Positions 45,715 to 54,614 are shown, numbered from the stretch's first letter. The stretch is DNA of 64,000 bases from an uncultured Polaribacter sp. (GCA_947497755.1 CANMHT010000002.1:620001-684000); one strand, 5' to 3'. The notes: generated from the sequence alone by a model not told the origin. A program made the numbers and translations.

Positions 45715-46149
45715 ATGATTCAAAGAATACAAACTTTATATTTATTAATGGCCGCAATTTTTTCTGGCGGGCTTATTTTTGTATTTAACTTATGGACAGA
45801 AACATCGGGTAAAGTAGTTGCTGTTCCAAATTTATTAAATGAATCATCATTACTTATTAAAACAATATTATTTGCATATATAATTTCTGCCTTACTTTCT
45901 GTAATCAGCATTTTTCAGTTTAAGAAAAGACAATTACAGTTTGTATTAGGTAGAGTAAATATGTTAGTTAACTTCTATTTATTAGGCGTACTTATATATT
46001 TATCGCTAAGCGTATCTGGAGAAACTGCTGTTTCTGAGAAGGGTATTGGGATGTTCATACCAATTATTGTAATTGTATTTATTGCTATGGCAAATAAAGC
46101 AATTAAGAAGGATGAAGATCTTGTAAAATCAGTGGATAGATTAAGGTAA
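45715..46149 (+). CDS. DUF4293 membrane protein
   Basis: A 144-residue membrane protein with four helices (about residues 7-25, 40-62, 72-95 and 105-125) and a charged C-terminal tail. The start MIQRIQTLYLLMAAIF is the hallmark of the DUF4293 family, restricted to Bacteroidota, of unknown function. ATG at 45715 is chosen over an in-frame TTG at 45622 because of this hallmark and the -7 box between them. The gene often neighbours rho in this phylum, as it does here, in divergent orientation. A terminator follows. Confidence 0.9.
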   Translation: MIQRIQTLYLLMAAIFSGGLIFVFNLWTETSGKVVAVPNLLNESSLLIKTILFAYIISALLSVISIFQFKKRQLQFVLGRVNMLVNFYLLGVLIYLSLSVSGETAVSEKGIGMFIPIIVIVFIAMANKAIKKDEDLVKSVDRLR

Positions 46150-46177
46150 CCTAACATCTTAGTATATTTAGTGCGAG

Positions 46178-46206
46178 AAAACCGAGGAAATTTCCTCGGT
46201 TTTTTA
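46178..46206 (+). terminator. Intrinsic terminator after DUF4293 gene
   Basis: AACCGAGG (46180-46187) pairs with CCTCGGTT (46194-46201), extended by an A/T core, followed by a T-run. Confidence 0.9.
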
Positions 46207-46350
46207 ATTTCTAAAAGAAATCTGCGTTTTTTATTTAATGAAAAAAATAAAACAATTGGCTAGAAATAAAAATTTGTAGATTAGTCATTGGGAAAGATAA
46301 ATAGATTTATAAGTGTTAAATACAGTAAATCAGGTGTTTATATGGTTGTT

Positions 46351-46414
46351 TCACCATTTTTGGTGATGGATTTATATCACTACTTTTGGTGAGTCGATTC
46401 ACCATTTTTAGTGA
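46351..46414. repeat. Three copies of a TCAC-N8-GTGA palindrome
   Basis: TCACCATTTTTGGTGA (46351-46366), TCACTACTTTTGGTGA (46377-46392) and TCACCATTTTTAGTGA (46399-46414). Start-to-start spacing is 26 and 22 bases. A related sequence, with the core CCATTTTTAG, is readable on the minus strand at 46424-46438 between ACCC and GGGT arms. The array ends 25 bases before the -33 element of the promoter, a position suitable for an activator. Confidence 0.85.
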
Positions 46415-46439
46415 AGTAAAAAAACCCTAAAAATGGGTA

Positions 46440-46470
46440 TTGTGTATACTTGATAAGCTCTATAAATTTG
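46440..46470 (+). promoter_or_regulatory. Promoter of the response regulator operon
   Basis: TTG (46440-46442), 20 bases, TAAATTTG (46463-46470); ATG at 46485 lies 14 bases after the -7 box, so the leader is very short. Confidence 0.6.
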
Positions 46471-46484
46471 TAAAGTAATTAATT

Positions 46485-47144
46485 ATGAAAGAAAAAATAA
46501 AAGTTCACGTCGCAGATGATCACATGATATTGATTGAAGGAATCATTGCGATGTTAAATACTGATAAGGATATTGAAGTTGTAGGTCATTCGTTAACTGG
46601 TATGCAGGTAATGAAATGGTTTGAAACCAACACAGCAGATATTTTGGTGCTAGATATTAATATGCCAGAATTAGATGGTATAGAAGTGTTAAAACGATTT
46701 AATAAAAAGAAATCGCATCAAAAAATTATTATGTTATCTAGTTATGATGATGTAAAGCTGGTAAAAGAGTTAACAACTTATGGAGCCGATGGTTTTATAT
46801 CTAAAACAAGTGCTGGTGAGCATATCATAAAAGCAATTAAGTCTGTATATGATAACGAGCCTTATTTTAGTGACGATATCAAAGAAGGCTTGTTTAATTT
46901 GGCAATTGGTCATAGAGTAGTTGATGGTTCAAGACCAACACCAAAAGCAACAAATAGTCTTACAGATAGAGAGTTAGAGGTCTTAAAACTTGTAGCACAA
47001 CAGTACAGTACTCAAGAAATGGCCGATAAATTATTATTAAGTACAAATACAGTAGATACCTATAGAAAGAATCTATTAAAAAAATTAAACGTAAAAAATG
47101 CAGTGGGCTTAGCAATGTATGCCGTTAAACATAAAATTATATAG
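46485..47144 (+). CDS. NarL/LuxR-family response regulator
   Basis: A 219-residue two-component regulator. Receiver domain: acidic cluster in VHVADDHMILIEG, phospho-acceptor Asp in LVLDINMPELDG, Lys in GFISKTSAG. DNA-binding GerE/LuxR domain at the C-terminus: LTDRELEVLKLVAQQYSTQE and TNTVDTYRKNLLKKLNVKN. Its partner is the TPR sensor kinase two genes downstream. The palindromes just upstream of the promoter are fitting binding sites for a dimeric regulator of this kind, so self-regulation is likely but not shown. Confidence 0.95.
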   Translation: MKEKIKVHVADDHMILIEGIIAMLNTDKDIEVVGHSLTGMQVMKWFETNTADILVLDINMPELDGIEVLKRFNKKKSHQKIIMLSSYDDVKLVKELTTYGADGFISKTSAGEHIIKAIKSVYDNEPYFSDDIKEGLFNLAIGHRVVDGSRPTPKATNSLTDRELEVLKLVAQQYSTQEMADKLLLSTNTVDTYRKNLLKKLNVKNAVGLAMYAVKHKII

Positions 47145-47307
47145 TCATCTATCCCCTAAATAGAGATTTCTTTAACAAATCAATTATTTGATTAATCCCC
47201 CAAACTTAAAGATTCCCCCAAAACCTATTAATTTTTTGTTTTCGGCATTGCTACCACTCATTTTTTTTAAATAGTAACAAATAATTAATCAATTAAATTT
47301 TATTCCC

Positions 47308-47985
47308 ATGAAAAAACTATATGTTGGCTTTTTAGCTATTGCCTTTGCATTGAGTTTTACGTCTTGTTCAACTAATGAAACAGATTTGGAAATCCCTAAA
47401 CAACCTTTATTAAAGAAAGCAGAATTAAAAAGAGATGCTTCTGGAGCCTATTATGTAGACTATGTAGTCGCTGATAATACTGTATCAGATACTCATAAAA
47501 ATATTACTTCATTAACCAATGAATTTCATTTATCTAAAGTAAACTATGATACCAAAGATCAGTATAGAGAAGATTTAACCTTAAATGATAATAAATTACG
47601 TATCGGATTTTTTGATAATGAAACTGGAAAAAGTCTAAAATTGACTATTGAAGATGAAAATATTACCTTAGCCAAAGGAAAATCGACAGAATTTTTAAAA
47701 ACGTATGGGTTGTCAACTAATGATGATGGAACCATACAGTTAGATTTTGAAGTGAATAACGATGTAACCGTAGATTTTGTATATAATGAAGAATTGGCAA
47801 TACATGAAGTTCATTTACGTAAAGGAACAAGTACTGATAAAGTATTCTCAAGATCATTAACAATACCAGATACTGGAGTATTAAAGTTGGATTTTGTGAA
47901 TCATAAATTATTAGGAAAAAGTTATGGAGAAGTAGCAGAAAGAAAACCTGTAATTGTTTTTGAAGAGGATATATATGTAAACTAA
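47308..47985 (+). CDS. Lipoprotein of unknown function between regulator and kinase
   Basis: A 225-residue protein with a lipoprotein signal peptide (FLAIAFALSFTSCSTNE). The mature part is acidic, with beta-strand-like alternation and the segments YYVDYVVADNTVSD and GTIQLDFEVNNDVTVDFVYN. I recognise no family. It is encoded between a response regulator (163 bases upstream) and its likely sensor kinase (15 bases downstream), which suggests that it could be a regulated output or a sensing accessory of the system. Confidence 0.82.
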   Translation: MKKLYVGFLAIAFALSFTSCSTNETDLEIPKQPLLKKAELKRDASGAYYVDYVVADNTVSDTHKNITSLTNEFHLSKVNYDTKDQYREDLTLNDNKLRIGFFDNETGKSLKLTIEDENITLAKGKSTEFLKTYGLSTNDDGTIQLDFEVNNDVTVDFVYNEELAIHEVHLRKGTSTDKVFSRSLTIPDTGVLKLDFVNHKLLGKSYGEVAERKPVIVFEEDIYVN

Positions 47986-48000
47986 ATATAATAAATAAAG

Positions 48001-49818
48001 TTGAAAATAAAATTTATTTTATATTTTGTTATGTTTTTTTTCATTTATGGAAAATTAATAGCAAAACCTAATAAAGCAGAAGCTAATAAAGTATTAGCTT
48101 CTGCTTTATTTGTAATACAAAAAAAAGATTCTTTACTTATAGAATATAAAAAAGCTTTAAAATTATTAAATGAAGAAGACTATTCAAATTCTCTAGAAAA
48201 AGGACTTGTCTTATTAGCAAAGTTAGAAAAGACTAATTTTTTTGAGTTGAAATATCTATGTAATTTTTTGATAGGTGATTGTTTCTTGAAAATGAGAGAA
48301 AAGGATAAAGCTATCAGATACTATAAGAAGTCACTTTTTTTATTAGAATCTAATCAACATTTATTTAATAAAGAAAATCCTGTCTATGGTAAAATAAATG
48401 TTTTTCCTGAATTAAAAGCTAGAAACTTATTAAGATTAGGAACTTTATATGCAAGAGCAGAAAAAAAAGATAGTGCAGTTTTATATTATGAAGGAGTAAT
48501 TGATCTTAACTCTTTTGGTAAAAAAGTACTACCATATAAAGCATCTGCATTTAATAATTTATCTGGACTTTATATAAAGGATTCAAGTTATATTCTTGCT
48601 AAAAATTATGCGTTAAAAGCAGTTGAAATTAGAAGGAAAAATAATAATAAAGTTTCTGAAGCTATTGCTTTAAGTAACCTAGCTAATATTCATGTTATAG
48701 AGAAAGATTATATTAAAGCAAAAGAAATTTATAAAAAAGCAATTTCTCTTATTGAATTTAATAAAAGTAGTAAGGCAATAAAGTATAAAGAAAACCTGTA
48801 TTATAATTTAGCTTGGGCTTTATACAATCTTGAGGATTTTACGGCATATGATTATCAAGAAAAATCTTACATTATAAAAGATAGTTTACGGAATGCAGAG
48901 TTTGACCATATTGTTCAGCAGGTATATGAAAAGTATCAGGCTCAGATAGCTAAAAAACAGGCGGATAAAGCAAAAGCTGATGTAAAACTAAAAGAATTGG
49001 AAGAAAAAAAGACTACCATTTTTTTAGTAATACTAATTTTTTTGGTAATTATAAGTTCAGGTGTTATCTTATACAACTACAAACTACGTCAAAACAACTT
49101 AAAGTTAAAACTAGACCAAACGCAGCTAGCACAAAAAAGCAAATTAGAAAAGCTAAAATCTGAGTCTCAAGTACGTATCTTAAACGCTACTTTAGATGGT
49201 AAAGAAGCAGAACGTAAACAAATAGCCGAAACATTACACGATAGTGTAAGTTCTTTACTATCCTCTGCAAATTTGCATTTACAAGCTACTAGAATGCAAT
49301 TTAACGGAGATAGTCCAATAGAAATAGACAAAACCCAAAAGATCATTTTAGAAGCTTCTCAAACTATTAGAGACTTATCACATACTTTGGTTTCTTCTGT
49401 ACTATTAAAATTTGGATTGAAATATGCTATTAAAGACATGGCAGAAAAATATTCAAACTCTAAAATTGCTATAGAAACAGATATCGAAAATGTAAGACGT
49501 TATCATCAAGGCTTTGAAATAAAAGTAAATAATATCATTCAAGAGTTTGTCAATAATATTCTAAAACATAGTAATGCTTCAAAAGCACTGGTTAAAATAA
49601 AAGACAGTGCAGGGAAACTCATTATTCATATTGAAGATAACGGAGATGGTTTTGATAAAAAAGAGATTCCGAAAAAAGACGGATTAGGAATTAATCAAAT
49701 CGATGCGCGTATTCAAATGATGAAAGGAGATTTTCATATCGATTCTAGTTCAGAGAAAGGAACTAAGATTGCTATTGTATTACCAATTCAAGAAAAAGAT
49801 ATCTCTATCCGCGTTTAG
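48001..49818 (+). CDS. TPR sensor histidine kinase (HisKA_3 type)
   Basis: A 605-residue membrane kinase. After a signal peptide or helix (KIKFILYFVMFFFIYGKLIA) come periplasmic tetratricopeptide repeats (about residues 55-290), a transmembrane helix near 339-360 (IFLVILIFLVIISSGVILYN), a coiled coil, the phosphoacceptor helix ERKQIAETLHDSVSSLLSSA, and the ATPase domain with EFVNNILKHSNASKA and DGLGINQIDARIQMM. The start is TTG at 48001, giving MKIKFILYF; an ATG ten codons later would cut the signal segment. Partner of the response regulator at 46485. Its 3' end overlaps the convergent phosphodiesterase by 14 bases. Confidence 0.94.
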   Translation: MKIKFILYFVMFFFIYGKLIAKPNKAEANKVLASALFVIQKKDSLLIEYKKALKLLNEEDYSNSLEKGLVLLAKLEKTNFFELKYLCNFLIGDCFLKMREKDKAIRYYKKSLFLLESNQHLFNKENPVYGKINVFPELKARNLLRLGTLYARAEKKDSAVLYYEGVIDLNSFGKKVLPYKASAFNNLSGLYIKDSSYILAKNYALKAVEIRRKNNNKVSEAIALSNLANIHVIEKDYIKAKEIYKKAISLIEFNKSSKAIKYKENLYYNLAWALYNLEDFTAYDYQEKSYIIKDSLRNAEFDHIVQQVYEKYQAQIAKKQADKAKADVKLKELEEKKTTIFLVILIFLVIISSGVILYNYKLRQNNLKLKLDQTQLAQKSKLEKLKSESQVRILNATLDGKEAERKQIAETLHDSVSSLLSSANLHLQATRMQFNGDSPIEIDKTQKIILEASQTIRDLSHTLVSSVLLKFGLKYAIKDMAEKYSNSKIAIETDIENVRRYHQGFEIKVNNIIQEFVNNILKHSNASKALVKIKDSAGKLIIHIEDNGDGFDKKEIPKKDGLGINQIDARIQMMKGDFHIDSSSEKGTKIAIVLPIQEKDISIRV

Positions 49819-50302
49819 CCAATTCGATAATTTCTAAATTTTTAATTTGATTCTTATCAATATCAAAACGTAACATGGTTCTAACTTTATGAAAACCATG
49901 ATTACCAGCAGCGCCAGGATTTAAATGTAATAAATTCAGTTTTTTATCAAATTGTACTTTTAAAATATGCGAATGTCCGCTGATAAAAATTTTGGGTGGG
50001 TTTTGCTGTATTTCTTCTTTAATTCGTTGGTTGTATTTGTTTGGGTAACCACCAATATGTGTAATCCAAACAGCAACATCTTCTACAGTAAATTTTGCGT
50101 CCAAAGGAAATTCCAATCTTGCTTTATGGTCATCAATATTTCCATAAACGGCTCGTAAAGGTTTTAGCTTTTTAATAGTATCAGTAACATTTAAGTCGCC
50201 AATATCACCAGCATGCCAAACTTCATCTGCCTGATTGACAAATTTTAATATTTGATCATCAATATAGCTATGTGTATCTGAAAGTAGTAAAATCTTTTTC
50301 AC
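49805..50302 (-). CDS. YfcE/MJ0936-type metallophosphoesterase
   Basis: A 165-residue small calcineurin-like phosphodiesterase. Metal-binding motifs are LLLSDTHSYID (D-x-H), WHAGDIGD (G-D), VYGNIDDH (G-N-x-D) and ISGHSHILKV (G-H-x-H). The substrate is not defined for this group. The start is GTG at 50302. It is monocistronic, convergent with the kinase gene and divergent from truA. Confidence 0.92.
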   Translation of the reverse strand: MKKILLLSDTHSYIDDQILKFVNQADEVWHAGDIGDLNVTDTIKKLKPLRAVYGNIDDHKARLEFPLDAKFTVEDVAVWITHIGGYPNKYNQRIKEEIQQNPPKIFISGHSHILKVQFDKKLNLLHLNPGAAGNHGFHKVRTMLRFDIDKNQIKNLEIIELAKRG

Positions 50303-50314
50303 GAGTTATTAAGA

Positions 50315-50343
50315 TTGAAACCCAATTAATTTATGTAGTTTTG
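50315..50343 (+). promoter_or_regulatory. Promoter of truA
   Basis: TTG (50315-50317), 18 bases, TAGTTTTG (50336-50343), 23 bases before the TTG start of truA. Both elements fit the consensus well. Confidence 0.65.
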
Positions 50344-50366
50344 AGCCTTACAAAAGTACTAGTTTT

Positions 50367-51092
50367 TTGAGATATTTTATAGAACTTTCATATCACGGTA
50401 AAAATTATCATGGTTGGCAATCTCAACCAGATGCTATTGCTGTTCAAGAAGAAATAAACAAGGCTGTTAGTATTGTTTTGCAAGAAGAAATTATTGTATT
50501 AGGGGCTGGTAGAACAGATACAGGTGTGCATGCATCACAAATGTTTGCGCATTTTGATACTGATAAAGTCTTAGATACTAACTATATTTATAAATTCAAT
50601 TCTGTATTGCCAGAAGACATTGTTATTTATAATATAGAAAAAGTAGCTGATGATAAGCATGCAAGGTTTGATGCTTTATCTAGAAGTTATGAATATAGAA
50701 TTTGGTTGGGGAGAAATCCGTTTATGTTAGATAATACTTGGCAAATTTATCATCAAAAATTAGATGTTGCGGCAATGAATGAAGCTGCATTGATTTTATT
50801 AGAATACGAAAATTTTCAGGCGTTTTCTAAAGTAAAAACAGATGTAAGAACTTTTAATTGTGATGTTACAGAAGCAAAATGGATTCAGAATGGAAATGAG
50901 TTGACATTTCATATTTCTGCCAATCGTTTTTTAAGAAATATGGTAAGAGCAATAGTTGGAACATTGGTAGATGTTGGAAAACACAAAATAACCAAAGAAG
51001 ATTTTAGAAATATAATTTTAAGTAGAGACCGATCTAATGCCGGACTTTCGGTACCAGCAAAAGGATTGTTTTTAACAAAAATCACCTATTAA
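50367..51092 (+). CDS. truA: tRNA pseudouridine(38-40) synthase TruA
   Basis: A 241-residue enzyme that makes pseudouridine in the anticodon arm of tRNAs. Motifs: the start RYFIELSYHGKNYHGWQSQP, the catalytic Asp in GAGRTDTGVHASQ, and RFLRNMVRAIVGTLVDVG near the C-terminus. The start codon is TTG at 50367; no ATG is available upstream after the promoter. Two bases separate it from the ABC exporter gene. Confidence 0.96.
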   Translation: MRYFIELSYHGKNYHGWQSQPDAIAVQEEINKAVSIVLQEEIIVLGAGRTDTGVHASQMFAHFDTDKVLDTNYIYKFNSVLPEDIVIYNIEKVADDKHARFDALSRSYEYRIWLGRNPFMLDNTWQIYHQKLDVAAMNEAALILLEYENFQAFSKVKTDVRTFNCDVTEAKWIQNGNELTFHISANRFLRNMVRAIVGTLVDVGKHKITKEDFRNIILSRDRSNAGLSVPAKGLFLTKITY

Positions 51093-51094
51093 GA

Positions 51095-52864
51095 ATGAGT
51101 AAAAAGGAGTCGGGAAAAGCATTTGATGCAAAAATATTTATGAGAATTTTGAGTTTCGCAAGAAACTACAAAGCTCATTTTATTACGGCTACTTTAGCAG
51201 TGATTCTTACTGCATTATTATCTGCATACAGACCTTACTTATTAAAAGAAGCAGTAAATGATTTTACCATTAATAAAAGTGAAGAAACTTTATTAGATTA
51301 TACACTTTTAATGTTTGCTGTTTTAGTACTTGAAGTGTTTTTACAAGTACTTTTCATCTATTTTGCTAACTGGATTGGACAACATATAATTAGAGATATT
51401 AGAGCCAAAATCTTCCGTCATATTTTACAATTCAAAATGGGGTATTTTGATACCACTTCTGTTGGGAAATTAGTGACAAGAGTGGTTTCTGATATCGAAA
51501 CCATTGCTAGTTCTTTTAGTCAAGGATTGTTTATGATCATTAGCGATATTTTAAAAATGTTGGTAGTAACGGTAGTGATGCTATTTATCAATTGGAAATT
51601 GGCGCTAATTGCATTGGCAGTATTACCAATATTAATTTATGCTACAAAATTATTTCAGATTGCAATAAAAGCTACTTTTCAAGAAGTAAGAACACAAGTT
51701 GCAAACTTAAATGGTTTTGTACAAGAGCGGGTCACTGGAATGAAAATCGTACAGCTTTTTAGTAGAGAAAAGATAGAGTACGAAAACTTTATGGAGATTA
51801 ATAACAAACATAAAAAAGCTCATATTAAAGCAGTTTGGTATTACTCTATATTTTTTCCAATTGCAGAGATATTGTCATCAATAGCCATTGGTTTATTAGT
51901 ATGGTTTGGAGGATTACAATCTGTTAATAATGTAGATGTACAACCTGGAGATATTATGAGTTTTATCATGATGACTCAAATGTTGTTTAGACCTTTACGT
52001 CAAATCGCAGATAAATTCAACACCTTACAAATGGGAATTGTTTCTGGAGAGCGTGTTTTTGGCGTGATGGATACTGAAAGTAGTATTGATAAAAGTGGAA
52101 ACATTGTTGCAGAAAATTTACAAGGAAACATTTCTTTTAAAGGTGTAAGGTTTAGCTATATAAAAGGTGAAGAAGTATTAAAAGGAGTTTCTTTTGACGT
52201 AACTAAAGGAGAAACAGTAGCGATTGTAGGAGCAACAGGAGCAGGAAAATCAACCATTATTAATTTAATCAATAGATTTTATGAAATTGATGCTGGAGAA
52301 ATTTGTGTGGATGCTATTTCTGTTAAAGAATACAATTTACTTTCTTTACGAAAGCAAGTAGCTGTAGTATTGCAAGACGTATTCTTATTTTCTGATTCTA
52401 TATTGAATAATATTACTTTAAAGAACAAAGAAATCTCTTTAGAAGAAGTACAAGAGGCGGCAAAGAAAATTGGGATTCACGATTTTATTATGAGTCTGCC
52501 AAATGGATATCATTACAATGTAAAAGAAAGAGGAGAAATGTTGTCTTCTGGACAACGACAGCTAATAGCATTTTTAAGAGCTTATGTAAGTAAGCCAAGT
52601 ATTTTAATTTTAGATGAAGCTACATCTTCTGTTGATTCTCATTCAGAACAAATGATTCAGTTTGCTACAGATACCATTACTAAAGGAAGAACTTCTATTG
52701 TGATTGCTCATCGATTGGCAACGATTAAAAAAGCAGATAAAATCATTGTAATGGATAAAGGTACAATTGTTGAATCTGGTTCACATAAAGAATTGCTAAC
52801 CAAAGACAATGGTTATTATAAAAACTTATACGATAAACAGTTTAGTTTAGAAGCTGCATCGTAA
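51095..52864 (+). CDS. ABC exporter, fused permease-ATPase (MsbA-like)
   Basis: A 589-residue half-transporter: six membrane helices in residues 30-320 and an ATPase domain with Walker A GATGAGKSTIINL, signature LSSGQRQL, Walker B ILILDEATSSVD and the switch His in IAHRLATI. The dimer would export a lipid, peptide or drug; MsbA-like lipid flipping is the usual guess for such a gene, not proven here. The Q loop is VVLQDVFLF. Its last 49 bases overlap the convergent DUF3667 gene. Confidence 0.93.
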   Translation: MSKKESGKAFDAKIFMRILSFARNYKAHFITATLAVILTALLSAYRPYLLKEAVNDFTINKSEETLLDYTLLMFAVLVLEVFLQVLFIYFANWIGQHIIRDIRAKIFRHILQFKMGYFDTTSVGKLVTRVVSDIETIASSFSQGLFMIISDILKMLVVTVVMLFINWKLALIALAVLPILIYATKLFQIAIKATFQEVRTQVANLNGFVQERVTGMKIVQLFSREKIEYENFMEINNKHKKAHIKAVWYYSIFFPIAEILSSIAIGLLVWFGGLQSVNNVDVQPGDIMSFIMMTQMLFRPLRQIADKFNTLQMGIVSGERVFGVMDTESSIDKSGNIVAENLQGNISFKGVRFSYIKGEEVLKGVSFDVTKGETVAIVGATGAGKSTIINLINRFYEIDAGEICVDAISVKEYNLLSLRKQVAVVLQDVFLFSDSILNNITLKNKEISLEEVQEAAKKIGIHDFIMSLPNGYHYNVKERGEMLSSGQRQLIAFLRAYVSKPSILILDEATSSVDSHSEQMIQFATDTITKGRTSIVIAHRLATIKKADKIIVMDKGTIVESGSHKELLTKDNGYYKNLYDKQFSLEAAS

Positions 52865-53739
52865 TAAGAAATTGCTTTTACATCCTTTTTTAGAGCCTTA
52901 CTACTATCTATTGGTTCTACTTTTTGAATACTATCTTTTTTTACAGGAACATTTCTAAATTGTTTAAAGAAGCTTGGTCCCATCAATATAAACATACCAG
53001 CAAAGACAATAATAATTGTTAAGATGTATAATGCAAAACTGATAAAAACAAAGTATATAAACTTAATAATAAATTGAATAAAAGTAAGCTTAAACAAGCG
53101 AATTAACACATAAGCATTGTAAAAAATCAGCAAGCTGCTAATGGTTAGAGATACAAAAATTCCTGTATTTTGATGTATGAAAAAAATGGGTGTAGACACC
53201 ACAAAGTTAAGTATAGAAATTTGAGCAGAAGTATAAATGTAAATAATCATATGCTCAAAATAGTTGTATTTCTTTTTGTTTAAGAATACTATCCAAGAAA
53301 TAAAACCATAAATAGGAATGGTTAATGCAGTAACAAAAGATTGGTAATCAAAAGCATAGTTGAAAACGGTTTCTTGGAACTCTTTAGAGTTAAAAGAATT
53401 GTTAGTGTTAGGTATTGTTGCAGATTCTATAGATTGAATCGCTAAATCTTTCAAGAAATATAACGAAACTCCAGCAAGTGTTATAGAAATTAACAAGTAA
53501 CTAAACGGATGAAAATAGCGTTTTCTAACTCCATGAATATAACCATCTATAACCTGATGTGGTTTGGTAAATAAATGCAAAAAAGTTTTTAAAAGTTTAT
53601 TGTCTATACTAAAAACCTTATCTAAAAACTCTTTAAAAAGAAATTTAAATGTAATTCTTTCATCAATAACTCTAGCACCACAATTAGAGCAAAAACCATC
53701 AATGTTATGAAGGGTATTTTCGCAATTTTTACAATTCAT
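52816..53739 (-). CDS. DUF3667 membrane protein with N-terminal zinc ribbon
   Basis: A 307-residue protein. The N-terminal CKNCENTLHNIDGFCSNCG is a four-cysteine zinc ribbon, followed by ITFKFLFKEFLDKVFSID and the basic GVRKRYFHPFSYLL, both typical of DUF3667, and about five membrane helices. Function unknown. The C-terminal ~16 residues are encoded opposite the last codons of the ABC exporter gene. It is six bases from the end of cdaA on the same strand, so likely co-transcribed with it. Confidence 0.88.
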   Translation of the reverse strand: MNCKNCENTLHNIDGFCSNCGARVIDERITFKFLFKEFLDKVFSIDNKLLKTFLHLFTKPHQVIDGYIHGVRKRYFHPFSYLLISITLAGVSLYFLKDLAIQSIESATIPNTNNSFNSKEFQETVFNYAFDYQSFVTALTIPIYGFISWIVFLNKKKYNYFEHMIIYIYTSAQISILNFVVSTPIFFIHQNTGIFVSLTISSLLIFYNAYVLIRLFKLTFIQFIIKFIYFVFISFALYILTIIIVFAGMFILMGPSFFKQFRNVPVKKDSIQKVEPIDSSKALKKDVKAISYYDAASKLNCLSYKFL

Positions 53740-53745
53740 AATTTT

Positions 53746-54519
53746 TTATTGAATATCCTTTCTAAGCTTCTCTTTTAAATCATCGTAATCTACATACAAT
53801 TCAAAACCACCATCTTTTATATAAGAAATTTCTCCAGTTTCTTCAGATACTAATAAACACAAGGCATCTGTTTTTTCTGTAACTCCAATTGCAGCTTTAT
53901 GTCTTAATCCAAAGCGGGCAGGAATTCTTTCATTTGTTAACGGTAAAACCACTCTGGTTGCTACAATATAATTATCTCTAATAATAGTTGCACCATCATG
54001 TAAAGGGCTATTTTTATAGAAAATACTTTCTAAAATGGCTTCATTTAAAAAAGCATTCATTGAATCTCCTGTATTGATTAAAAAATCTAAATTATTGGTG
54101 CGTTCTAAGACAATCAAAGCACCTGTTTTATTGTTAGATAGTTTGATACAAGAATTGACCAAAGTATCTACATCATTTTCAGATTCTATTTCAGTTTGTA
54201 AAAACTTTAATTGCTTTAAAAAGCTTCGTTTGGATGAAAAATTCGTAGTTCCAATCATTAATAAAAACTTTCTAATTTCTTGCTGAAAAACAATGATTAA
54301 GGCAATAACTCCACCACTTAATAAGTAGCCAAGTATTCCGCTTAACATTTCCATTTTTAAGGCTTGAGTAACTTTCCAGATTAAGAAAATAAAAGCGATT
54401 CCTAAAAAAATATTGATAGCCACAGTACCTTTCAGTAGTTTATAAATATAGTACAGCAAAACAGCCACTAGAATTATATCTAGAATATCTAAAAAAGAAA
54501 AGTCAATAAAGTCAAACAT
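53746..54519 (-). CDS. cdaA: Diadenylate cyclase CdaA-like
   Basis: A 257-residue membrane protein: three N-terminal helices (about residues 10-80) and a DAC (DisA_N) domain that makes c-di-AMP from two ATP. The DGA motif is in SPLHDGATIIRDN; the second active-site motif reads GLRHKAAIG, where most family members have RHR. The preceding ARFG is conserved. c-di-AMP usually controls turgor and potassium uptake. The DUF3667 gene follows after six bases, and an upstream gap of 95 bases separates it from exbD. Confidence 0.92.
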   Translation of the reverse strand: MFDFIDFSFLDILDIILVAVLLYYIYKLLKGTVAINIFLGIAFIFLIWKVTQALKMEMLSGILGYLLSGGVIALIIVFQQEIRKFLLMIGTTNFSSKRSFLKQLKFLQTEIESENDVDTLVNSCIKLSNNKTGALIVLERTNNLDFLINTGDSMNAFLNEAILESIFYKNSPLHDGATIIRDNYIVATRVVLPLTNERIPARFGLRHKAAIGVTEKTDALCLLVSEETGEISYIKDGGFELYVDYDDLKEKLRKDIQ

Positions 54520-54614
54520 TAAAGAAGTGGTTGCTTAACCGTAAAAATACTAATATTTATGAAACATTCAATATAGAAGTTGAAAGATTGAAAATGACTA
54601 AGCAATTAAGGTTT

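Larger units (their letters stand above)
46207..46484 (+). promoter_or_regulatory. Long regulatory intergenic region before the response regulator gene
   Basis: Of the 335 bases between 46150 and 46484, the first part holds the terminator above. 46207-46350 is AT-rich without visible genes or hairpins. From 46351 on it holds the three-palindrome array and the promoter listed separately. Confidence 0.6.

Noticed and set aside
46351..46414. The triple repeat as a small CRISPR array
   Set aside because: Repeats are 16-base palindromes with gaps of only 10 and 6 bases, and no cas genes are present.
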